Shown here: one piece after another, positions 1-9,570 of the stretch
Layout: every line of letters starts with the position of its first letter
Position numbering within the stretch: the stretch's first letter is position 1
Source of the DNA: Solibacillus daqui
GTDB lineage: Bacteria; Bacillota; Bacilli; Bacillales_A; Planococcaceae
DNA length: 64,000 bases
Assembly: GCF_028747805.1 (NCBI RefSeq)
Contig: NZ_CP114887.1
Span: 2,287,501 to 2,351,500, forward strand
Direction: 5' to 3'
The notes under the pieces: generated by a model
Seen by the model: only the letters and a program-made list of their open reading frames with translations
What the model was told of the DNA's origin: nothing
Databases searched by the model: none
Position numbers and translations under genes: made by a program

Positions 1-132
1 ACACTCTACCTAATGTAAATCTGCCATGACTAAGAGTTTTATAACTTCCATTATATCGTGATCATGCAAAATAAATAGTAAGATACTCTCAAAAAACGCT
101 TCCTTTTACAAATACAAACATTAAAGTTTAAA

Positions 133-168
133 ATAAAAGTGCCAAAGTAATTATACTTAGGCACTTGT
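133..168 (-). terminator. intrinsic terminator
   Basis: Inverted arms AAGTGCC (137-143) and GGCACTT (160-166) with a partly paired interior. Read on the minus strand, the hairpin is followed by a T-rich tract. It would end transcripts coming from the small gene at 337-633. It falls inside a possible 67-codon minus ORF (51-254), which argues against that ORF. Confidence 0.6.
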
Positions 169-336
169 TTTACTAGATATTTTCTACCTGTAATTGATAG
201 ATTTACTCCAAAAATGAGCATCAATAAAATGCTAACATACTTCCACCTTATCATCGTTGATCCTTTGCCCTTGCCACTTCTACCCTTTTTCTTACTAACT
301 GCATACTAGCACGCATCAAGAAGGAATCACTTTCAA

Positions 337-633
337 TTATTTAACAAGCTCAATCCAACCACTTTCATTAATTGTGACACGTGGTGTGTTGCATTTTGGC
401 GGATCGTAAGAATAAATGATTTTGTCATAATCATCTTTTACAACATAGAGATTCATATATTGGATTTCATTGATTAATTTGCGAATTTGATTTTTATCAT
501 GCTCGCCATTGCGATTATTTAACAACAGGAGCAGTTCATTTTTTATATTTAAAACATCTTTTTCATCTGCACGACGGATTACACTTTTTGGTAAATTTAA
601 AAATTCATCAATTTTCATTAAGTTTAATTCCAT
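337..633 (-). CDS. hypothetical protein, 98 aa
   Basis: I do not recognise this protein. It starts MELNLMKIDEF after a good ribosome site (AAAGGAGAA about 8 nt upstream). It is soluble, charged and probably mostly helical in its first 60 residues, then has a short C-terminal part rich in Pro, Thr and Asn that ends WIELVK. No membrane segment or signal peptide is visible. It appears to be monocistronic: the esterase gene upstream ends in its own terminator near 717-755, and a hairpin at 133-168 lies downstream. The ribosome site and clean flanks suggest a real gene, but no function can be given. Confidence 0.6.
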   Translation of the reverse strand: MELNLMKIDEFLNLPKSVIRRADEKDVLNIKNELLLLLNNRNGEHDKNQIRKLINEIQYMNLYVVKDDYDKIIYSYDPPKCNTPRVTINESGWIELVK

Positions 634-716
634 GTCTTGTTCTCCTTTTACGGCGATTTTATATCGTATGTTCTTTACCCAATTTCACCATTTTAACCCC
701 TTATTAGACATGACAA

Positions 717-755
717 ATAAAAAAAATAAGCAGCCCTTGAAATCAAGAGCTGCTC
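717..755 (-). terminator. intrinsic terminator of the esterase gene
   Basis: Arms GCAGCCCTTGA (730-740) and TCAAGAGCTGC (743-753) form a tight hairpin. On the minus strand it is followed by an almost pure T run, so it should end the esterase transcript. Confidence 0.75.
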
Positions 756-832
756 GAGATATATACTATTGAAATAATTGGTGTATTGCCAAAAATAAAG
801 TCGTGCATATCGCATTAATAAAAGCAAAACGA

Positions 833-1789
833 CTAATTGTTTGCACGTGTTTCTTCCGATAATTGTTTTAAAAAGGCGTCAATCTGCTCAATTGTTTGGT
901 GTATTTCTCGCTCAAACACTTCATTATTTGTAAAGTAACTATGGACAAGCCCTTCCATAACAATAGATTTTGTTTGAACACCTGCTTGTTGTAATCTCTT
1001 ATTAAATTCAAGTGCTTCGTCACGTAATACATCATTTTCTGCCACAAAAATAATTGTAGGTGGAAAATGTGTAAAGTTGGTCAATTGAAGCGGGCTCACG
1101 AGTGGGTTGGTAGCATCAATTTGTGAACTAATATAATAGTCACCAAACCACTGCATAACATCACGATCTAAGCCAAAGCCTTTTCCAAATAATGAATAGG
1201 ATTTCGTATTATAACTCAAGTCTGTAACCGGATAGAGTAAAATTTGCGACGTGATTGGTAATTTCTCCCTCGCAGCTAATTGACTTACTGCTACTGCTAA
1301 ATTACCTCCCGCACTGTCACCAGCTACAGAAATTCTTTTCACATTCCCATCAAAACTTGACGCATGTTCATTGACCCATAAAAAACTATCGAATGCATCA
1401 AATACAGGAATAGGGAATTTATATTCTGGTGCTAATCGATATTCGACTGATACAACAATTTGATTTGTTTGTTGCGCTATATATGAACAACTTTCATGGC
1501 AAGTATTTAAATCATTTAATACCCAACCCCCACCATGATAATAAACAATGATATCAAACGGTCCTTGTCCATTTGGTGTATAAATTCGGATATTAATTTT
1601 ATGTCCGTCTCGCATCGTTATTGTTTGTTGCTTTATCGTTACTAATTGCGCTGTAGGACGCTTAAGATTAGGTGCTTTCGAGCGCATTTCTCTTGCCTCT
1701 TGTGCCGACATTGTTACTAATGATGGTATTTCATTTACTCTAATTAAATAATTTTTAGTATGTTCATGTAAGTTCGGCAAAACGATCAC
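833..1789 (-). CDS. alpha/beta hydrolase, HSL-type esterase/lipase
   Basis: Predicted cytoplasmic carboxylesterase of the hormone-sensitive-lipase (family IV) group, 318 aa, close to the usual length. The oxyanion-hole motif HGGGW is at residues 85-89 and the nucleophile elbow GDSAGGN at 157-163 (Ser159). The triad is probably completed by Asp253 (ENDVLRDE) and His283 (GLVHSY). There is no signal peptide. Family members hydrolyse short-chain esters; the natural substrate cannot be read from the sequence. The listed start is GTG with an AAAGG very close by. A TTG three codons downstream, or a later Met, is possible, so the N-terminus is uncertain. It has its own terminator and no operon partner. 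Confidence 0.9.
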   Translation of the reverse strand: MIVLPNLHEHTKNYLIRVNEIPSLVTMSAQEAREMRSKAPNLKRPTAQLVTIKQQTITMRDGHKINIRIYTPNGQGPFDIIVYYHGGGWVLNDLNTCHESCSYIAQQTNQIVVSVEYRLAPEYKFPIPVFDAFDSFLWVNEHASSFDGNVKRISVAGDSAGGNLAVAVSQLAAREKLPITSQILLYPVTDLSYNTKSYSLFGKGFGLDRDVMQWFGDYYISSQIDATNPLVSPLQLTNFTHFPPTIIFVAENDVLRDEALEFNKRLQQAGVQTKSIVMEGLVHSYFTNNEVFEREIHQTIEQIDAFLKQLSEETRANN

Positions 1790-1883
1790 AACCTTTTCTT
1801 TATAATTCCCATCAGTTTACTATGTTATAATGATAAACGATTGAAAGGCTAATTGCAAATCATTTTACAAGTCCTTTGACATT

Positions 1884-1918
1884 AAAAACCGCTACACGAA
1901 AATTGCTCATGTAGCGGT
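1884..1918 (-). terminator. intrinsic terminator of the telA-like gene
   Basis: Arms ACCGCTACA (1888-1896) and TGTAGCGGT (1910-1918). On the minus strand the hairpin is followed by TTTTTAAT, just past the telA-like stop codon. Confidence 0.8.
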
Positions 1919-1923
1919 CTTAA

Positions 1924-3078
1924 TTACATTTTTTTTAATTTTTCATATTCTAATTGCAGTTGTTCAATACGTTTACGACCCTCTTCACGATTACGAACGG
2001 TCTCAGCCTGAATTTGTTTTGTTTCTTCGATCCCAGCCATAATCGTTTTCCATGTTGTTTCGATAGTTTCGACTTTGATACTTGGGCTACCCGCCTGACG
2101 TGCAATATTGACTGAATTTTGACGTACGTTCTCAGCATTTCGTACAAGCATTTCATTTGTACGGCGATCTAATTCAGCCATTGAATCTGACACAAGTTTT
2201 TGACGCTGTATTGTGACAGCATGAATCAAGCCTTGTTTGAAAATAGGAATTGTTGTAACAAATGCAGAATTAATTTTACCAATTAAATGGTTATTCCCTT
2301 GTTGCATTAAACGAATTTGCGGAGCAGATTGGAATGATACCTGCTGTGCCATTTCTAAATCGTAGCCGCGCTGTTCTAATAATTCGATTCCACGAGAAAT
2401 CGTTTCAAGCTCCATAATGGCTTCATGATCACCCGTTTCCGCTTTTGAGTTTAATGCAGGTAATTGTTGACGTAAATCTCCTACTTTTAAATCAATTGCT
2501 GCGATATGTTCACTTAAAGAATGGAAATAATTTAAGTTTTCATCATACATTTGCTCAAGTTGAACAGTATTATGTTTCATTTCTACTTCGTATTTTTGAA
2601 TTTCGGTGTAAACCGCATCTACTTCTTTATTCATTGAATCGTATTTAGATAAAATACGCTCTAACTGTTCTTTACTTTTTGAGAATAATTTCTTTAAGAA
2701 TCCCTTTTTTTGTTCTTCTTGGAAATCCTGAGGATCGAAACGGTCCATAATTTTATTTAAATTATTTAAAAGCGTAGTAGATTTTTCAAGGTTACTTTGT
2801 TTAATTGTTGCAAGCATACGGTCAGAAAACGTAGAAATTCCCTGCGCCGTTTCCTTTCCAAACTCTAATACTGCAATTTGATTTTTGACATCAATTTTTT
2901 GTGCGAGTGTTTGTACTTGGGGTTGTATCTTTAACTGCTCTTGGCACTGACGTATTTGTGAAAGTTCTTGTTCAGATACAAGTGGTTTCGCTTGTTGTTG
3001 AATGATATCAGTTGTTTGTGTTTGTTGTGGCTGTTGATGACGTTTATCTAAGTCTTCGAATAATGGATTTTCTGACAT
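1924..3078 (-). CDS. TelA/KlaA-family protein (toxic anion resistance)
   Basis: A 384-aa soluble, strongly helical protein that fits the TelA family (B. subtilis YceH; plasmid KlaA/TelA, linked to tellurite resistance and stress response). Hallmarks visible are a Gln-rich acidic N-terminus (residues 1-40), long coiled-coil stretches rich in Glu, Gln and Leu through the middle, and a C-terminal helix ending in Lys-rich residues. The start ATG has a clear GGAGG upstream. In many Bacilli telA sits beside TerD-type genes; here it is alone, divergent from the chemoreceptor at 3337. The family assignment is fairly sure. The tellurite function is family knowledge and not shown by this sequence. Confidence 0.8.
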   Translation of the reverse strand: MSENPLFEDLDKRHQQPQQTQTTDIIQQQAKPLVSEQELSQIRQCQEQLKIQPQVQTLAQKIDVKNQIAVLEFGKETAQGISTFSDRMLATIKQSNLEKSTTLLNNLNKIMDRFDPQDFQEEQKKGFLKKLFSKSKEQLERILSKYDSMNKEVDAVYTEIQKYEVEMKHNTVQLEQMYDENLNYFHSLSEHIAAIDLKVGDLRQQLPALNSKAETGDHEAIMELETISRGIELLEQRGYDLEMAQQVSFQSAPQIRLMQQGNNHLIGKINSAFVTTIPIFKQGLIHAVTIQRQKLVSDSMAELDRRTNEMLVRNAENVRQNSVNIARQAGSPSIKVETIETTWKTIMAGIEETKQIQAETVRNREEGRKRIEQLQLEYEKLKKM

Positions 3079-3336
3079 ATCTATTTCCTCCGATCATTGT
3101 ACTAATCATTTTTACGAATAAACAGCAAAAAAGTTTCATTATACATATTATTATACGTAATTTTTCGCTTATTTTCGAATAATTCATAAGATTAATGTAC
3201 AAAAGGAACAAGAATTGTAAATCCATGAAAACAGTTGTATTATTAAAATATTATTCAGAAATATCAAAACAAAAATTTATTAATTCATTTGATTTTTCTT
3301 ATAATTATTAACTTTAAATTCTAGGAGGTTATTTCC

Positions 3337-5328
3337 ATGAAATCATCCATACGATGGCGTATTATTGGTATTGTTGTGCTGATTGTCATTGTCGGAATTG
3401 GTTCATTAGCTACTATTAGTTCGATGATGATTAAGGACAAAACAGTAAATGCCGTTGTCGGACAAAGTGAGGTAGTAGTAAAACAAGTTTCACAAACGAT
3501 GAATTCTTTTTTACAAGGCTATGAACAATCATTACAAAATATGGCACTTTCTGACGATGTGAAAATATTTGCGCAAGCAGACCGTACCTATAATGGAGAT
3601 GCCGACATTCTATATAGGAAGCAATTAAATAATTATATTGCTAGTTTCCCTGATGCCTCATCAATTTATTTCGCAGATGATAAAATGGTAACCATTGAAC
3701 CACATTTTGATGGTATTAAAGAGGTCGATGCTAAAACACGCTCTTGGTATATTAATAGTATGAATAATCCTGGTAAAGTACAGTGGACATCACCATACAT
3801 CGACGAATCTACTGGCCACTCTACAATCACCGGTTCAATTACTGTTCAAGATGGCAATAAAATTATTGGAGTACTTGGTGTAGACATATTATTAGATAAT
3901 TTAACGTCAATGGTATCTAAGATTGAATTAGGCTATGAAGGGACGCCTGTTATTATTGACAATGAGGGCGTAGCAATCGTCCACCCTACCTATGCAGGAG
4001 AAAATATTCAAGATCAAGATGCTATTTCAAAAGTATTACAAACTTCTAAAAATTCAGGGTTTGTAAATTCAATCATTGATGATGAAAGACATATTATTGT
4101 ATACAGTAAAATCCAAGAAATCGGTTGGAATATTGGGGCTATTTATAAAGAACAAAAATTAAATGAAACAGCAAGAAGTATTACAAAAGTCATGATTATT
4201 ATTACGATCATCACTATCGCTGTTATGTTTGTAGTACTCCTTTTTGTTATTACAAAAATGATAAAGCCACTTCAAATACTCGGCACATTAATGGGGCGCG
4301 TAGCAAACGGCGATTTAACAGCCAAAATCAATTTACAATCAAAAGACGAGATTGGCCAGCTTGCAAATAACTTTAATAAGATGATTGATGATATGAAAGC
4401 GATTGTACAAGTCGTGCAGCAATCATCTACCCAAGTTGAACAACGCTCACAGCATTTAAGCGCAATGGCCGAAGAAACAAATGCTTCAAGCTTGCTTGTA
4501 TCAGAGGCAGTAGCAGAAATAGCTGCAAGCACAAATGAAGCTTCAGAACATAATGAAGAAGTGACAATTCAAGCAAACGAATTAGGACATCACATAAATT
4601 CACTTGAACAGCAAAAAAACGAACTATACACTATAACAAAACAAGCTAGTAAACAAAATGATGATGGCCAACATAACATGCAAGAGTTAATACATAGCTT
4701 TGAGCAATCACAAACAAATTTACAATCAATGTCACAAGTTGTTACAAACCTAGAGCAAAAGATCGTAAGCATAACCGAAGTTATTGACACAATTAATGCC
4801 ATTTCGAATCAAACAAATTTACTTGCGTTAAATGCATCTATTGAAGCTGCTCGAGCAGGTGAGCATGGAAAAGGCTTTGCTGTCGTAGCCGATGAAGTAC
4901 GGAAATTAGCAGAGCAAACGGCTGTCGCAACAGAGCAAGTACATACAACGATTTCGACATTACAAAAAGAATCAAGCTTAATTGAACAACAAATGCATGA
5001 AATGGAAAAATCGGTAGCAACACAAGGCACTGTCGTTACAAATACAAAGCAAACTTTTGCTACTATCTCTAACAGCATGCAAAAAATTGAACATACATTT
5101 GACTACCTAGCTGTTGAAATTACCGCGATGATGCGCAATAAAGAAGATGTCATTCAGACAATGGAAGAATTAGCATCCAATTCACAGGCCATCGCAGCCA
5201 CATGCGAAGAAGTTAGCGCTTCTAGTGACGAGCAGCTAATTTCTATTCAATTAGTAGCAGAAGAATGCGAACAATTAAACTTACTGAGCAACGACTTAGC
5301 AAATACCGTGAAGAAGTTCAAGATATAA
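3337..5328 (+). CDS. methyl-accepting chemotaxis protein (dCache sensor)
   Basis: Membrane chemoreceptor, 663 aa. Order: TM1 at about residues 8-30; an extracellular double-Cache-like sensor of about 250 residues containing the typical WY, dITG and GVLGVDI segments; TM2 near 286-308; a HAMP linker to about 360; then a long cytoplasmic coiled coil. The conserved signalling tip ([19 protein letters not shown]) lies around residues 488-510. It starts after a consensus AGGAGG. dCache receptors of Bacilli usually bind amino acids or other small carboxylates, but the ligand cannot be deduced here. No che or flagellar genes are nearby, so it is an orphan receptor feeding a distant chemotaxis system. 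A terminator follows directly. Confidence 0.95.
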   Translation: MKSSIRWRIIGIVVLIVIVGIGSLATISSMMIKDKTVNAVVGQSEVVVKQVSQTMNSFLQGYEQSLQNMALSDDVKIFAQADRTYNGDADILYRKQLNNYIASFPDASSIYFADDKMVTIEPHFDGIKEVDAKTRSWYINSMNNPGKVQWTSPYIDESTGHSTITGSITVQDGNKIIGVLGVDILLDNLTSMVSKIELGYEGTPVIIDNEGVAIVHPTYAGENIQDQDAISKVLQTSKNSGFVNSIIDDERHIIVYSKIQEIGWNIGAIYKEQKLNETARSITKVMIIITIITIAVMFVVLLFVITKMIKPLQILGTLMGRVANGDLTAKINLQSKDEIGQLANNFNKMIDDMKAIVQVVQQSSTQVEQRSQHLSAMAEETNASSLLVSEAVAEIAASTNEASEHNEEVTIQANELGHHINSLEQQKNELYTITKQASKQNDDGQHNMQELIHSFEQSQTNLQSMSQVVTNLEQKIVSITEVIDTINAISNQTNLLALNASIEAARAGEHGKGFAVVADEVRKLAEQTAVATEQVHTTISTLQKESSLIEQQMHEMEKSVATQGTVVTNTKQTFATISNSMQKIEHTFDYLAVEITAMMRNKEDVIQTMEELASNSQAIAATCEEVSASSDEQLISIQLVAEECEQLNLLSNDLANTVKKFKI

Positions 5329-5331
5329 TCA

Positions 5332-5364
5332 AAAAATGCCCTTTTTTCGTAAAAGGGCATTTTT
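5332..5364 (+). terminator. intrinsic terminator of the chemoreceptor gene
   Basis: Arms AAAAATGCCCTTTT (5332-5345) and AAAAGGGCATTTTT (5351-5364) give an A/T-flanked GC hairpin a few bases after the stop. Confidence 0.9.
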
Positions 5365-5514
5365 CCAGTCTACTATTGGGGGAGAGACTTAACACCCATA
5401 CAATTTGCATGAGTCTACATATAAACTACCCAATAATAGCTTAATTAAACAATAAATTATTACTGCAATTCTTTATTTCTCATTGGAAATAAAATAATAC
5501 CATACCATTACATT

Positions 5515-6483
5515 TTAATTAGTTACATATAAATGACATGCTACAAAATGGCCTTCTTCATATTGTGTCCATATCGGTACCTTTTGTGAACAGTGTGGCA
5601 TCGCTTTTGGACAACGTGAATGAAATACACAGCCAGTTGGTGGATTAATTGGGCTTGGAATTTCACCTTCTAAAATAATTCGCTGTCGTGACTCTTCTAT
5701 ATCCGGATCTGGAATTGGAATCGCAGACAACAATGCTGCTGTATATGGATGCAATGGATTATCGTATAAATTTTCACTCGTTGTGAGCTCCACCATATTT
5801 CCTAAATACATAACCGCAATTCGACTTGAAATGTATTTGACCATTGATAAATCATGCGCAATAAATAAATACGTTAATCCTTTTTCCTTTTGCAGTTTTT
5901 GTAGCAACATCACAACTGAAGCTTGCACAGATACATCTAGTGCAGAAATCGGTTCATCAGCAATAATAAAATCAGGATCTAATGCAATTGCACGGGCAAT
6001 TCCAATACGCTGACGCTGACCACCTGAAAATTCATGTGGATAACGGTTCGCATGATCACGATTCAAACCAACACTTTCTAATAATTCAACAACTCGATTT
6101 CGTAACTCCGCTTTGTCTGTAACGAGTCCGTGAATCTGAATAGGCTCTGCAATAATTTCAAAGACGGTAGATCGTGGGTTTAATGATGCATAAGGATCTT
6201 GAAATATCATTTGCATACTACGAATTAAGGCATTTTTCTCCTCACCCTTTGCAGCATGCACATTTTTTCCATTGAACAAAACTTCGCCTTCAGTTGCATT
6301 ATACAAACCCATAATAGTTCGCCCAGCTGTTGACTTACCACAACCTGATTCACCAACAAGTCCAAATGTTTCTCCTTTGAAAATATCAAATGAAATGCCA
6401 TCTACCGCTTTTAACGTTGTGCCTTTTCCTAGATCAAAATGGCGCTTTAAATTTCGAACCGATAATAGCTTACCTTGTTTCAT
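5515..6483 (-). CDS. oppF: oligopeptide ABC transporter ATP-binding protein OppF-like
   Basis: One of the two ATPases driving peptide import; acts at the inner membrane face with OppD. 322 aa from the ATG at 6483, which follows a GGGGGG ribosome site; an in-frame codon further upstream would add 8 residues but lacks one. Walker [10 protein letters not shown] is at 44-52, the signature SGGQRQR near 151, Walker B with ADEPISALD near 174. The C-terminal oligopeptide-transporter extension carries the family's Cys cluster ([14 protein letters not shown]). It is the last gene of the opp cluster, separated from oppA by a gap holding a decayed peptidase. Could equally be called dppF or appF; substrate range is not readable. 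Confidence 0.9.
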   Translation of the reverse strand: MKQGKLLSVRNLKRHFDLGKGTTLKAVDGISFDIFKGETFGLVGESGCGKSTAGRTIMGLYNATEGEVLFNGKNVHAAKGEEKNALIRSMQMIFQDPYASLNPRSTVFEIIAEPIQIHGLVTDKAELRNRVVELLESVGLNRDHANRYPHEFSGGQRQRIGIARAIALDPDFIIADEPISALDVSVQASVVMLLQKLQKEKGLTYLFIAHDLSMVKYISSRIAVMYLGNMVELTTSENLYDNPLHPYTAALLSAIPIPDPDIEESRQRIILEGEIPSPINPPTGCVFHSRCPKAMPHCSQKVPIWTQYEEGHFVACHLYVTN

Positions 6484-6527
6484 AGCTTTGCCCCCCTGAT
6501 GTCGCAATTGCTTTCTATTTTAAATTT

Positions 6528-6668
6528 TTATTTGAACCAAGGATAATTTAACTTCTGTAAAAATGGTAATGCGTTCTCTAATTTTCTAACTCAATATGTA
6601 CCTGATAGAGAAATAATGCCAATTGTATCCCCTTTTTGTAAACGACTCGATATTATTCTCATTGCCAT
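6528..6668 (-). pseudogene. remnant of an S66 (LD-carboxypeptidase/MccF-type) peptidase gene
   Basis: Minus-strand translation from the ATG at 6668 gives SSRLQKGDTIGIISLSGTY, a stop, then VRKLENALPFLQKLNYPWFK and a second stop, all in one frame. The KGDTIGIIS start followed by an ENALPFLxKL helix matches the N-terminus of serine peptidase family S66 (YkfA, LdcA, MccF), whose members normally run to roughly 300-340 residues. A ribosome-site-like AGGGGATG precedes it. Only the first ~45 codons survive and the catalytic parts are gone. In B. subtilis ykfA sits next to dpp peptide-transport genes, so the position between oppA and oppF fits an old murein-peptide operon that lost this member. Basis: direct translation plus family memory. 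Confidence 0.6.
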
Positions 6669-6746
6669 CATCCCCTTCCCCTATTTTCACACATGAACGA
6701 ATGTTACCTCATTCACTCATGTCTAAAGACAGGTGATTGAAAAGGA

Positions 6747-6774
6747 ATTGCGACGCCAATAATGACCTCGCAAT
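6747..6774 (-). terminator. weak hairpin after oppA
   Basis: Arms ATTGCGA (6747-6753) and TCGCAAT (6768-6774), followed on the minus strand by TCCTTTTC. It lies just after the oppA stop and may partly terminate or protect the 3' end, giving higher oppA than oppF expression. Modest support. Confidence 0.45.
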
Positions 6775-6785
6775 CTCTAAAATAA

Positions 6786-8438
6786 TTACTCTTTTGTTGC
6801 ATATTTTAATTCAATTGAACCTACAACTGGGCGAACAATGTTTTTCACATTCGGTTTTTGTAATGCTGAACCATTGTAGTAGTAAAGTGGCACTAATGGG
6901 GCTTCTTCAATTAGAATTTTTTCTGCATCTAATAAATAGTTCCATCGTGTTTGTGCATCTACTTCAGCACGTGCTTTTTTAATCAGCTCATCATACGTAG
7001 CATTTTTCCAACCCGTACGGTTCATTGCATCGTTGTCAGAAGTAAAGTTCTCTAATGCATTAATTGGATCAGCATAATCGTGACCGAATGTAGAACGAGA
7101 GAATTGTAATTTTAACGCTACTTGGTCTTCACGGAATACTGCCCACTCAGAGTTTTGAACTGTTACATCTACACCTAAAACTTGTTTTAATTGGCTTTGG
7201 ATTGTTTCAGCAACTGATTTTAATTCATCGCTTGTATTGTATGAAAGCTCTACAGCAGGTAAAGTGTCCCAACCTTCTTCTGCCATACCTTCCGCTAATA
7301 ATTGCTTTGCCTTTTCAGCATCAAAGCTAATTAATGAACCTTGCGTTTCGCGGAAATCCTTTCCATCTGGACCTTTAAATCCATAAGAAACGAAACCGTT
7401 TGCTACCTTGTTTCCTGTTTTAACAACATAATCGACTATTTCTTGTGCATTAATTGCATAAGAGAATGCTTGACGAACTTTTTGGTTTGTAAATGGCTCT
7501 TTTGTAAGGTTGAAGCGATAGAACTGCGTACCAGCTGTATCGTAAATAATTGCTTCTGGATCATTTAATAATGTATCTGCTAGAGTTGATGGAATAGCAG
7601 TAATATCTAGCTCACCCGTTTGGTACATTTGGTAAGATGTATTCGAATCATTTACCATTGCCCACTCGATGCGGTCTAATTGAACCGTATCTTTATCCCA
7701 ATAAGTATCATTTTTCTCAAACGTCATTTTTTCTTCATGGTTCCATACTGTAATTTTAAATGGACCATTTCCTACAAATGTATCTGCATTTGCAAACCAT
7801 GTTGGTGTTACTGTTGCTACTTTTTCATTAACAGGGAAGAAAGTTGGTAGTGTAATCATTGATAAGAACCCATCAAATGGATTAATTAATTTTACCTCAA
7901 ATGTTTTTTCGTCGATTGCTTTGATTGCTACGTCTGCTGCATCACCAGAGCCATCATTGTAAGCTTGTGCACCTTCAATATAGCTTGTTGCTAAAAAAGC
8001 AGAATATGAAGCTGTTTCTGGATTTAACATGTGTAACCAGCCATAAACAAAGTCACCTGCAGTTACAGGATCTCCATTTGTCCATTTAGCATCACGTAAA
8101 GTGAATGTGTATGTTAAACCATCGTTAGAAATATCGATTGTTTCTGCCATTGCTTCTTTTGGCTCAAGATTCGCATCTAAGCGAACTAGACCTTCCATTA
8201 AGTTGTTTAGTGGGTCCCAGGAAACCGAGTCAAACCCGATAGATGGATCAAATGACGTTGGCTCATTGTCGTTGTTTAAATATAGAACTTTTTCTCCATC
8301 AGTGTTTGAATCAGATTCAACACCTTCTGATTGCTTCTTTTCTGATGAATCAGAACTTCCCGCATCTTCACTTGCTGTACATGCAACGAGTACAATAGCT
8401 ACTAATGACATTAGAAATAACGAAAGCCATTTCTTCAT
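6786..8438 (-). CDS. oppA: peptide-binding lipoprotein OppA-like
   Basis: Extracellular substrate-binding lipoprotein of the peptide importer, SBP family 5, 550 aa. The signal peptide ends in the lipobox LVAC with lipidation expected at Cys20, followed by a Ser/Asp/Glu-rich linker. Family signatures include EPTSFDPSIG near the mature N-terminus, the WTNGDPVTAGDFVYGW block and the late LVPLYYYNGSAL segment. The ribosome site is GAGGGGG. It lies downstream of oppD and is probably made in excess over the permease, consistent with the hairpin after its stop. Binds oligopeptides or murein peptides by family knowledge. Confidence 0.92.
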   Translation of the reverse strand: MKKWLSLFLMSLVAIVLVACTASEDAGSSDSSEKKQSEGVESDSNTDGEKVLYLNNDNEPTSFDPSIGFDSVSWDPLNNLMEGLVRLDANLEPKEAMAETIDISNDGLTYTFTLRDAKWTNGDPVTAGDFVYGWLHMLNPETASYSAFLATSYIEGAQAYNDGSGDAADVAIKAIDEKTFEVKLINPFDGFLSMITLPTFFPVNEKVATVTPTWFANADTFVGNGPFKITVWNHEEKMTFEKNDTYWDKDTVQLDRIEWAMVNDSNTSYQMYQTGELDITAIPSTLADTLLNDPEAIIYDTAGTQFYRFNLTKEPFTNQKVRQAFSYAINAQEIVDYVVKTGNKVANGFVSYGFKGPDGKDFRETQGSLISFDAEKAKQLLAEGMAEEGWDTLPAVELSYNTSDELKSVAETIQSQLKQVLGVDVTVQNSEWAVFREDQVALKLQFSRSTFGHDYADPINALENFTSDNDAMNRTGWKNATYDELIKKARAEVDAQTRWNYLLDAEKILIEEAPLVPLYYYNGSALQKPNVKNIVRPVVGSIELKYATKE

Positions 8439-8508
8439 AGAAATCCCCCTCTAATTTAAATTTTTCTTCACTAAATATGCGAAGATTTATATGTGAAGCA
8501 TTTTTATG

Positions 8509-9564
8509 CTATTCACCTAGTCTTTTTGTTGCACGTGAATCCTGTAACCAACAGCTTACATGATGGTCATCGGTCATGGTCGTCACATCTGGCTGGACAT
8601 GATTACAGACAACCAATGCATATGGGCAACGTGCGGCAAATGCACATCCCGCTGGTGGTGCAAACAAATCTGGGGGTGTCCCCTCAATTGGCTGTAATTC
8701 CTCTTCTTTTAAATCTAGCCGTGGGACGGAATTCAGTAGTCCCTTTGTATATGGATGTTGCGGATTATAGAAAATATCTCTCTTTGTTCCAATTTCAATC
8801 ACTTTTCCGGCATACATCACTGCAATTCTGTCTGCAATTTTCGCTACAACCCCTAAATCATGCGTAATCAAAATAATCGAAATACCTGTGCGCTGTTGAA
8901 TTTCCTCAAATAGCTCTAAAATTTGCGCCTGAATCGTTACGTCGAGTGCAGTCGTTGGCTCATCTGCGATTAATAATTCTGGTTCACAAATAAGCGCAAT
9001 TGCAATAACAATTCGTTGACGCATCCCTCCAGAAAATTGGTGAGGATATTGCTTTAAACGCTCTTCTGGATTCGAAAGACCAACTAACGAAAGCATCTCA
9101 ATCGCTTTATTCTTTGCTTCAGCCGAGCTTAATTTTTTATGTGTTTTCAAGCCCTCTGTTAGCTGCTCTCCAATTGTTAATGTTGGATTGAGCGCAGTCA
9201 TAGGATCTTGGAAAATCATCGAAATATCTTTCCCTTGAATTTCACGATATTGCTTCTTTGACATGCGTGCCAAATCTTTATTTTTAAACAGTATATTCGT
9301 CGCAGTAACAGTTCCAGGAGGGTTTGGAATAAGACCTAAAATGGCATTCGATGTAACACTTTTTCCACAGCCTGATTCCCCTACAATGGCCAGTGTTTCT
9401 CCCTTATATAAATTAAAAGAAGCACCGCGCACAGCCTGTACTGTACCGCCATAAGTTTTAAACACAACCTTTAAATCTTCCACTTGTAACACGACTTCTT
9501 GATTGTCACGCTGTGCATTTGGATGAACGATAGTTTGTGTAGAGCTGTTATTTGTTGTCATCAT
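8509..9564 (-). CDS. oppD: oligopeptide ABC transporter ATP-binding protein OppD-like
   Basis: Second ATPase of the importer, 351 aa. An extended N-terminus of about 25 residues precedes the ABC domain. Walker [10 protein letters not shown] is at 62-70, followed by the signature SGGMRQR and the Walker B/D-loop ADEPTTALD. The C-terminal oligopeptide extension has the Cys-rich segment GCAFAARCPYALVVC; related Cys clusters in DppD-type proteins bind an iron-sulfur cluster, which is possible here. The ribosome site AAGGAGG precedes ATG at 9564, and the gene starts 6 bp after oppC ends, so translation is probably coupled. Confidence 0.92.
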   Translation of the reverse strand: MMTTNNSSTQTIVHPNAQRDNQEVVLQVEDLKVVFKTYGGTVQAVRGASFNLYKGETLAIVGESGCGKSVTSNAILGLIPNPPGTVTATNILFKNKDLARMSKKQYREIQGKDISMIFQDPMTALNPTLTIGEQLTEGLKTHKKLSSAEAKNKAIEMLSLVGLSNPEERLKQYPHQFSGGMRQRIVIAIALICEPELLIADEPTTALDVTIQAQILELFEEIQQRTGISIILITHDLGVVAKIADRIAVMYAGKVIEIGTKRDIFYNPQHPYTKGLLNSVPRLDLKEEELQPIEGTPPDLFAPPAGCAFAARCPYALVVCNHVQPDVTTMTDDHHVSCWLQDSRATKRLGE

Positions 9565-9570
9565 GAATGC

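Noticed and set aside
51-254. 67-codon minus-strand frame with a possible TM helix and an AAAGGA upstream
   Set aside because: A strong terminator hairpin (133-168) lies inside it, and the second half has biased Cys/Lys/Phe content unlike a folded protein. Kept out of the gene list; a shorter peptide cannot be excluded.
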